This document shows, piece by piece, positions 58,509 through 64,000 of a stretch of DNA of 64,000 nt. Origin of the DNA: Hysterangium stoloniferum (lineage: Eukaryota > Basidiomycota > Agaricomycetes > Hysterangiales > Hysterangiaceae); assembly GCA_015178975.1 (NCBI GenBank), contig WHVD01000098.1, forward strand, positions 266,892 to 330,891. Reading direction: 5' to 3'. The stretch's first letter is position 1, and each line of letters begins with the position of its first letter. The notes under the pieces are model-generated. The model was given only the letters and a program-made list of their open reading frames with translations. It was not told the DNA's origin and did not search any database. Position numbers and translations under genes: made by a program.

Positions 58509-61500
58509 GCAACTCTCTGGATTCCGTGCGGTTGGAGAGTTGCGTTGAATCTCCTCGCACACCGGAAAATTGTCATCTTAACGCATCCGCATTGTATGAT
58601 CCTAATTCTTTGTTCATAAATCTTACTTCGGAACCTCTCGGGAGTTTCACTTTTCGAGCTCTCATAGATTCAGGTTCAACCCATTGTTTTATAGATACAA
58701 GTTTTTCCAGAAAAAATCAGTTGAAAACCTATGCAATAGATCCGATTCCGCTCCGACTTTTTGATGGTACCTCAAACTCCGTAATCTCGCAAACCTGCGA
58801 ACTCCGACTTCGGTTCCCGTGTGGAACCTTTCAGACAGTTACGTTTTTTGTAACACAGTTGGACTCAAGCTGCTCCGTGGTTCTAGGACATAACTGGCTC
58901 ACCCGCTATAATCCGTTGATTGATTGGGTATTGGGCAGTATCCATTTCCGAACCCCGTCGGCACCCAATACGACTGGTCCGTTTCCGCCTGTTTCGGCAA
59001 ATATGGCCTCTACAGCACCTCCGGCCCCCGTGGCAAATCCGAGCTCTCCGCCGCCCGTCTCTCTAATAAACGCCGCAGCTTTTATGAGAGCCATCAAGCT
59101 GGACGGCTCCCGAGCATTTACAGTCAATCTTAAAGTTGACGAAGTCACCGGTCACTTCGCATCCCCGGTGACCGAACCGATCGCAGATTTAGAAGGTGTT
59201 CCTAAAAAATACCATGAATTTGCAGATGTCTTCAGTAAACAAAAAGCCGATCGACTCGCCCCTCACAGGCCTTACGATTTGAAAATTGATATTGAAGATG
59301 GTTCACATCCGCCCCTAGGTCCGGTTTATCCTCTCTCGCAGTCCGAACTATCGGCTATCCGAGATTTCTTGGATGAACACTTGGCTATAGGTTTTATCCG
59401 ACCCTCAAAGTCTCCCTATGGAGCCCCTGTCCTATTCGTTCGGAAAAAAGACGGTTCCCTTCGACTTTGCGTTGACTTTCGAGGACTAAACGCGATTACT
59501 CGAAAAGACAAGTACCCATTACCACTAATCTCCGATTTACTCGACGCCCCTCGAAAGGCCCGAATTTATACAAAGATAGATCTCAAACACGCCTATCATT
59601 TGGTTCGGATCGCCGAAGGTGACGAATGGAAAACAGCTTTTCGCACTCGCTATGGTTCCTTTGAATGGTTAGTGATGCCTTTCGGCCTCACCAACGCTCC
59701 GTCGGTCTTTCAACGTTTTATCAACGACGTCTTTTCCGACCTACTTGACGTCTTTGTCATTGTGTACCTAGACGACATCCTCATCTTCTCCGAAGACCCT
59801 ACACTTCATGATGAACACGTCCGTGAAGTCCTCCGAAGACTCCGAAAACATGGTCTTTTTGCGAATGGTAAAAAATGTTCTTTTGATGTCGACACGGTTG
59901 AATACTTAGGCTTCATGATGGAACCCGACGGTCTCCGCATGGACGACTCTAAAATTCAAGTCATTCAAGATTGGCCGGAACCCCGAAAGGTTAAAGATAT
60001 TCAGTCCTTTTTAGGCTTCGCCAATTTTTATCGCCGTTTCATTCACAATTACTCAAAAATTACCGTTCCGCTCACTCGTCTTACTCGCAAAGACACCCCG
60101 TGGAATTTCTCCGACGAATGCCGATCGGCATTCCAGGAATTGAAAAGTGCATTTACATCCGCCCCTATTTTGTCGCACTGGAAACCCGACGTTCAACTCA
60201 TCGTGGAAACTGATGCTTCGGACTATGCGCTTGCCGCGATATTGTCCATTCTGGACACCGATGGTGAAGTACACCCAGTAGCTTTTCTGTCTCGCACATT
60301 TTCGGCGCCCGAACTCAACTACGACGTTCACGATAAGGAATTACTCGCAATCTTTGAAGCTTTCAAGACATGGTGACATTATTTGGAGGGCTCGGCCCAC
60401 CCGGTAGATGTTATTACAGACCACAAAAATTTAGTTTACTTTTCAACCACAAAACTTCTCACCCGTCGACAAGCTCGATGGTCCGAATACCTCTCCGCTT
60501 TCAACATGGTAATCCGCTTCTGTCCCGGCCGCCTTGGTGGAAAACCCGACGCTATGACTAGACAATGGGACGTCTATCCTAAAGAGGGGAGTAGCGACTA
60601 CGCCACAGTTAACCCGCATAATTTCAAACCTATGTTTTCATCGGAACAACTGTCCGCATCTATCCGAGCCACTTACCTCATTCATCCAGTCTTGCGAAGT
60701 GTTATCCTTATGGATACCGAAAAGTTACATCAAGACATACTATCGGCAATTCCATTAGACCCAGTCACCAAAGCACACCTCGATAACCCGTCCGACCCCG
60801 ATCAACCCCGATGGTCATTAGACTCACAAGGTTTCATTCGACTTGACAATCGCATTTATGTACCGGATTCCGACACCCTTCGGCTGCGAATCCTACAACA
60901 TAAGCATGACCACCCAATCTCAGGACATTTCGGCCTCAATAAGACCCTCTCACTCATTAGAAGAGAATATACATGGCCCGGCATCCGAGATTTTGTTAAG
61001 CACTATTGTAAATCCTGTACTACGTGTTTACGCTCTAAATCACAGCGACACAAACCATATGGCCTACTCAAACAATTACCGATACCGGAAAAACCCTGGA
61101 ACTCGATTTCTATGGATTTTATCGAGCACCTGCCAGCATCCGAAGGTCACACAGCAATCCTAGTTGTTGTGGATCGGCTCTCAAAGCAAAGTATTTTCAT
61201 TCCAACATATGACACGATAACATCTGTACAGTTAGCTGAATTATTCGTTACCCATGTATTTTCCAAGCATGGCGTTCCGTCGCATGTCACATCCGATCGC
61301 GGCTCCGAGTTTGTCTCTCACTTCTTTAGGTCACTCGGAAAAGCACTAGACATAAAGTTACACTTCACTTCGGGCTATCACCCGGAAGGCGATGGACAAA
61401 CCGAACGCATGAATCAAACCTTGGAGCAATACATCCGTGTCTATTGCAACTATCAACAAGACAATTGGAAATCACTACTACCGCTGGCCGAATTCGCATA

Positions 61501-62194
61501 CAACAACGCACCAAATGCCACTACTGGCATTTCGCCTTTCTTCGCAAATAAAGGCTACAACCCCAACATCGCAATCCACCCGGAATGCGATCTCGCATCC
61601 GCCCGTGCTCAAGACTTTGTTACAAACCTTGACGAGCTACATCAAGAACTTCGTAAAACTATCGCAATGGCTCAAGAACGATACCAACGGTCTGCGGATA
61701 AAAACCGACTTCCACCTCCTGATTTCAAGATCGGAGACCGAGTATTCGTTAAAGCCGAGTTTTTCCGAACCACTAGACCTTCTAAGAAGCTCTCTGAAAA
61801 ATATTTAGGTCCTTTTGAAGTTATAGCACAAGCCGGCACGCTTTCATGGACGCTTCGGCTCCCCGACAACATGCGTGCAGTACACCCGGTATTTCATGTA
61901 TCCATGTTAGAACCTTGTGTTGCTAACAGTATACCCGATCGCATACAACCACCACCCCCACCCGTGATCATCGACGGGGAACCCGAATTTGAAATATCGG
62001 AAATCCTAGACTCCAAGATCGACAATCGCAGGCGATCGTGCAAGTTACTTTATTTGGTCAAATGGACTGGCTATGAAGGTACAGATGAAGAAACTTCCTG
62101 GATTCTAGCCACCGAACTTGGCAATGCATCGGAAATTGTTTTAGCTTTCCATCAAACGTATCCAAATAAGCCCGGTCCTTTAGACTCTCTTTAG
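58497..62194 (+). pseudogene. Element B Pol (PR-RT-RNaseH-INT-chromodomain), one premature TGA
   Basis: Single frame from the shift site to TAG 62192-62194, broken only by TGA 60374-60376 in the RNase H segment FKTW-stop-HYLEGS; element A has CGA (Arg) there. Protease ALIDSGSTHCFID with active Asp at 58667; RT FVRKKDGSLRLCVDFRGLN and YLDD at 59765-59776; RNase H ETDASDYALAAIL and DHKNLVYFS; integrase HHCC (CKSCTTC about 61009-61030) and DDE in SMDFIEHL, TSDRGSEF and HPEGDGQTERMN; chromodomain about 61975-62170 (LVKWTGYEGTDEETSW). Without read-through of the TGA, this copy makes no integrase. Otherwise every catalytic motif is intact. Confidence 0.93.
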
Positions 62195-62318
62195 TCCTCG
62201 CACGGTAACCGACGGCCTCCGGTTCTTCAAACATCAAGTCTCACTAGTCGATGCTTTCAATTTTCAATTTTCAATTCACGTTTCAAAAAAAAAGGGGATA
62301 AAATCAATTATTATTTTG

Positions 62319-63326
62319 CTAACTACCCAAAGTACCCTCCACTACTTCCCCTTCCTCCTCGGCCTCCGAAGCTCTTGCTTCACCGACGGCAACCGATATT
62401 CCCTTCCCTCCAGTTTCCTCCAAGGCCCTAACCGGCTCAACTTCGTCCGAACTAGGCAGCTCGAGATACTGCTCGAGCTGCCCCCCGACCCACTGTAACA
62501 TGGCTGTCTGTTCTCCAATAGCCACTCCCAGCAGTCGCATTTGCTCTTGTAGGAGCCCCTGCTGTCGCAGAGACTCGTTTCGCCACCGAGTGGTCTCCGA
62601 GAAGTACAACCGCATAAGGCGGTTCTGTTCCTCCATCGCGTCTGTCTGGCGCTCTCCGTAGATCACACCCACGTCGGCCCCCGGGTAGGTACAACCAAGT
62701 TTTTGACTCGCACACTCTTGACATGTGCGGCCCCGACCGTTCGCCCGAGGATGGCAAGCCCGGTTCCGAGCAGTGCAGCGGTTACACCTAGGATCGTTTT
62801 CAGGCCCCGCCTTTGGGACTCCTTTTTGTCTCTATCACTAAAAGTCAGTAACAGCAAAAAAAAATATATATATGCATAAATACCTTCGGGCTCGAAGGCC
62901 CCGCAGCCTCATCCTCATCTTCCTCGTCCTCTTCATCGGAGACCGACGGTGATACTGCCTTTCGCTGAGAAGAAAACATTAGTAGAGATTCGCAGTGCGG
63001 TATTTCTCCTAACTTACCTTCCCTTCTCGTTTCTTTCTCGCCTCCTCCTCTCGGGCCCGACCGGCCTCCTGCTGTTTTTTCCTCGCAAGATCAGCCTCCC
63101 GACGCTTGCGCGTAGCTTCCACCTCCGCCCGTCTCTTCTCCTCCGCCTCGGCCACCTCAATCGCTTTCAGCTCCTCCATCTCCTTTCGTTCCTCCTCCTC
63201 GCGTGCCTTTTTCCTTGCCTCGAGTTGGCGACGACGCTCTAGTGCATTCAGCGTCCCACTCGGACCCGACGCGGGAGTTACCGTCAGCCTCACAGGGATG
63301 GTCTTCGCCCCAGTGTTCATTGACAT
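62319..63326 (-). CDS. Antisense accessory zinc-cluster protein of element B (3 exons, 300 aa), intact
   Basis: Minus-strand exons 63326-63018, 62964-62884 and 62831-62319 join in phase 0 to 300 codons plus TAG. Introns of 53 and 52 bp have GTAAGT...CTCAG and GTATTT...GATAG ends. Start MSMNTGAKTIP has an ACAATG context. Residues about 27-103: highly charged coiled coil. 104-130: acidic linker (SVSDEEDEEDEDEAAGPS). Zinc cluster Cys146, 149, 156, 167, 170, 177 (spacing 2-6-10-2-6), exactly the fungal Zn(II)2Cys6 pattern, with Arg/Lys-rich surroundings. 195-255: helix with Leu/Gln heptads; acidic C-terminus. Known Zn2Cys6 proteins are nuclear DNA-binding regulators; a role in element transcription, targeting or anti-silencing is inference. 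Ends 125 bp from the pol stop, convergently. Confidence 0.8.
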
Positions 63327-63377
63327 TGTGTTTTGGAGGAAAGATTGAAGAGTAAAGCGCCTTGTAACCTCCCATTT

Positions 63378-63408
63378 CTTATATGCGAAAATTTTACCGG
63401 TCACATGA
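63378..63408 (-). promoter_or_regulatory. Putative promoter of the element B accessory gene
   Basis: On the minus strand TCATGTGA (63408-63401) then TATAAG (63383-63378), 52 bp before the ATG at 63326. Same order as in elements A, C, F and the 7-kb relic. Confidence 0.55.
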
Positions 63409-63499
63409 CGTTCTGACACACAACCCGTAACCGACGTTGTTTTACGTACACGATCTAGATTTTCGGCCTCCTTGGGATTTCGGCCAAATGAGGGGATAC

Positions 63500-64000
63500 T
63501 GTTACGACTGTGTCGTAACCCTTCCGCAAAACCGACGGCCCCCCGACGGAATACCCTCGTTATACGTCTCCGACAATACAACACCTCGGAAGCCGTCGGA
63601 CCCCCGACGCTGACGTATGCTCTCCGGTCAATCAAACCCGACTACGCCTTTCTGTCTGGTTATGTTTTGATATGTCCCTTTCATCATGTTGATCCGTCTC
63701 ATCTTATGTTCCACATATGTCTAACTATATTTGTAGTCCTCGAACTATTTCCTTTTATCGTAATTTCCATTCTCGGTTATCATCGGCCTCCGAACTAATC
63801 ATAAACTTCCTGTTCCTAGTCAAGCTTATTGTTAATGCCGTTTTTCCGCCCTCCTCCCCATTAGTACTTTCTAGACGCCTGTTACTTGTATATGAAGCTC
63901 GCTGTAATTGTAGTTACTAGGCAATCAGAATATCGACTCAGAATACCCTCATACTCTGTCAGCAGTCTCGATACTAGGAGAATCTCTCTTCCGCCTTCGC
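63500..64000 (+). repeat. Element B 3' LTR (LTR-1), truncated by window end
   Basis: First 501 bp of the LTR; aligns to 56449 onward with a handful of single-base indels in homopolymers and a few substitutions. Confidence 0.95.

Larger units (their letters stand above)
56449..64000 (+). mobile_element. Element B: young family-1 Ty3/gypsy element, near-complete, runs off the window
   Basis: 5' LTR 56449-57171, intact gag, pol with a single nonsense codon, intact spliced antisense accessory gene, purine tract AAATGAGGGGATAC (63486-63499) and the first 501 bp of the 3' LTR. LTRs are nearly identical apart from a few single-base and homopolymer differences. The left flanking 5-mer is ACAGG (56444-56448); the right copy is outside the window. 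Confidence 0.95.

Noticed and set aside
63009..63635. 208-codon minus-strand frame starting at 63635 as the accessory gene start
   Set aside because: The first about 100 codons run through the LTR and promoter region; the TATA box, the E-box and the other copies place the start at 63326.

Overview
The window is nuclear DNA of a filamentous fungus, most likely an agaricomycete basidiomycete. The evidence is a single recognisable conserved host gene split by very short introns (51-66 bp), Ty3/gypsy chromoviruses with basidiomycete-style polyproteins, and Tc1/mariner relics. I do not assign a species. Nearly everything else is transposon: LTR retrotransposons inserted into one another, mostly disabled by stop codons at former CGA codons.

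Layout. 1-4090: remnants of a Tc1/mariner transposase, a gypsy pol 3' end and unrecognised decayed ORFs. 4091-10269: copia fragment, solo LTRs and a broken copy of an accessory gene. 10270-18403: gypsy element C on the minus strand. 18404-20127: a gypsy scrap and a long LTR. 20128-36358: element F (plus strand, family 1), blown apart by a tower of insertions: LTR-6 (22955-23640); an LTR-2 (24078-34336) that itself contains element E (24156-31986, minus), which contains a solo LTR-1 (25406-26339), plus a mariner (32554-34154). 36359-43976: host island with a complete CLA4-type PAK kinase gene. 43977-55663: a second tower, LTR-2 > LTR-4 > element A (44739-54262) > LTR-5 (51755-53628). Matching target-site duplications prove most of these nestings. 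55664-56448: the 3' end of a serine carboxypeptidase gene. 56449-64000: element B, a young family-1 element whose 3' LTR runs off the window.

How the elements are built. The gypsy elements share the plan LTR - gag - (-1 frameshift) - pol (PR-RT-RH-INT-chromodomain) - antisense accessory gene - purine tract - LTR. The accessory gene is read from the strand opposite to pol. In its best copy (element B, 62319-63326) it has three exons, its own TATA/E-box promoter, an N-terminal coiled coil, an acidic linker and a canonical Zn(II)2Cys6 zinc cluster. Homologues or analogues occur in all three gypsy families present (elements B/A/F, C and the 7-kb relic, E). This retrotransposon-borne fungal zinc-cluster gene is the strongest candidate for an undescribed system here. 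A second candidate is LTR-5, whose promoter region carries an array of heat-shock elements immediately upstream of a TATA box.

LTR family names used below: LTR-1 = elements A/B/F; LTR-2 = element C; LTR-3 = element E; LTR-4 = 18851-20127 type; LTR-5 = 51755-53628; LTR-6 = 22955-23640; LTR-7 = 4091-4696 type.
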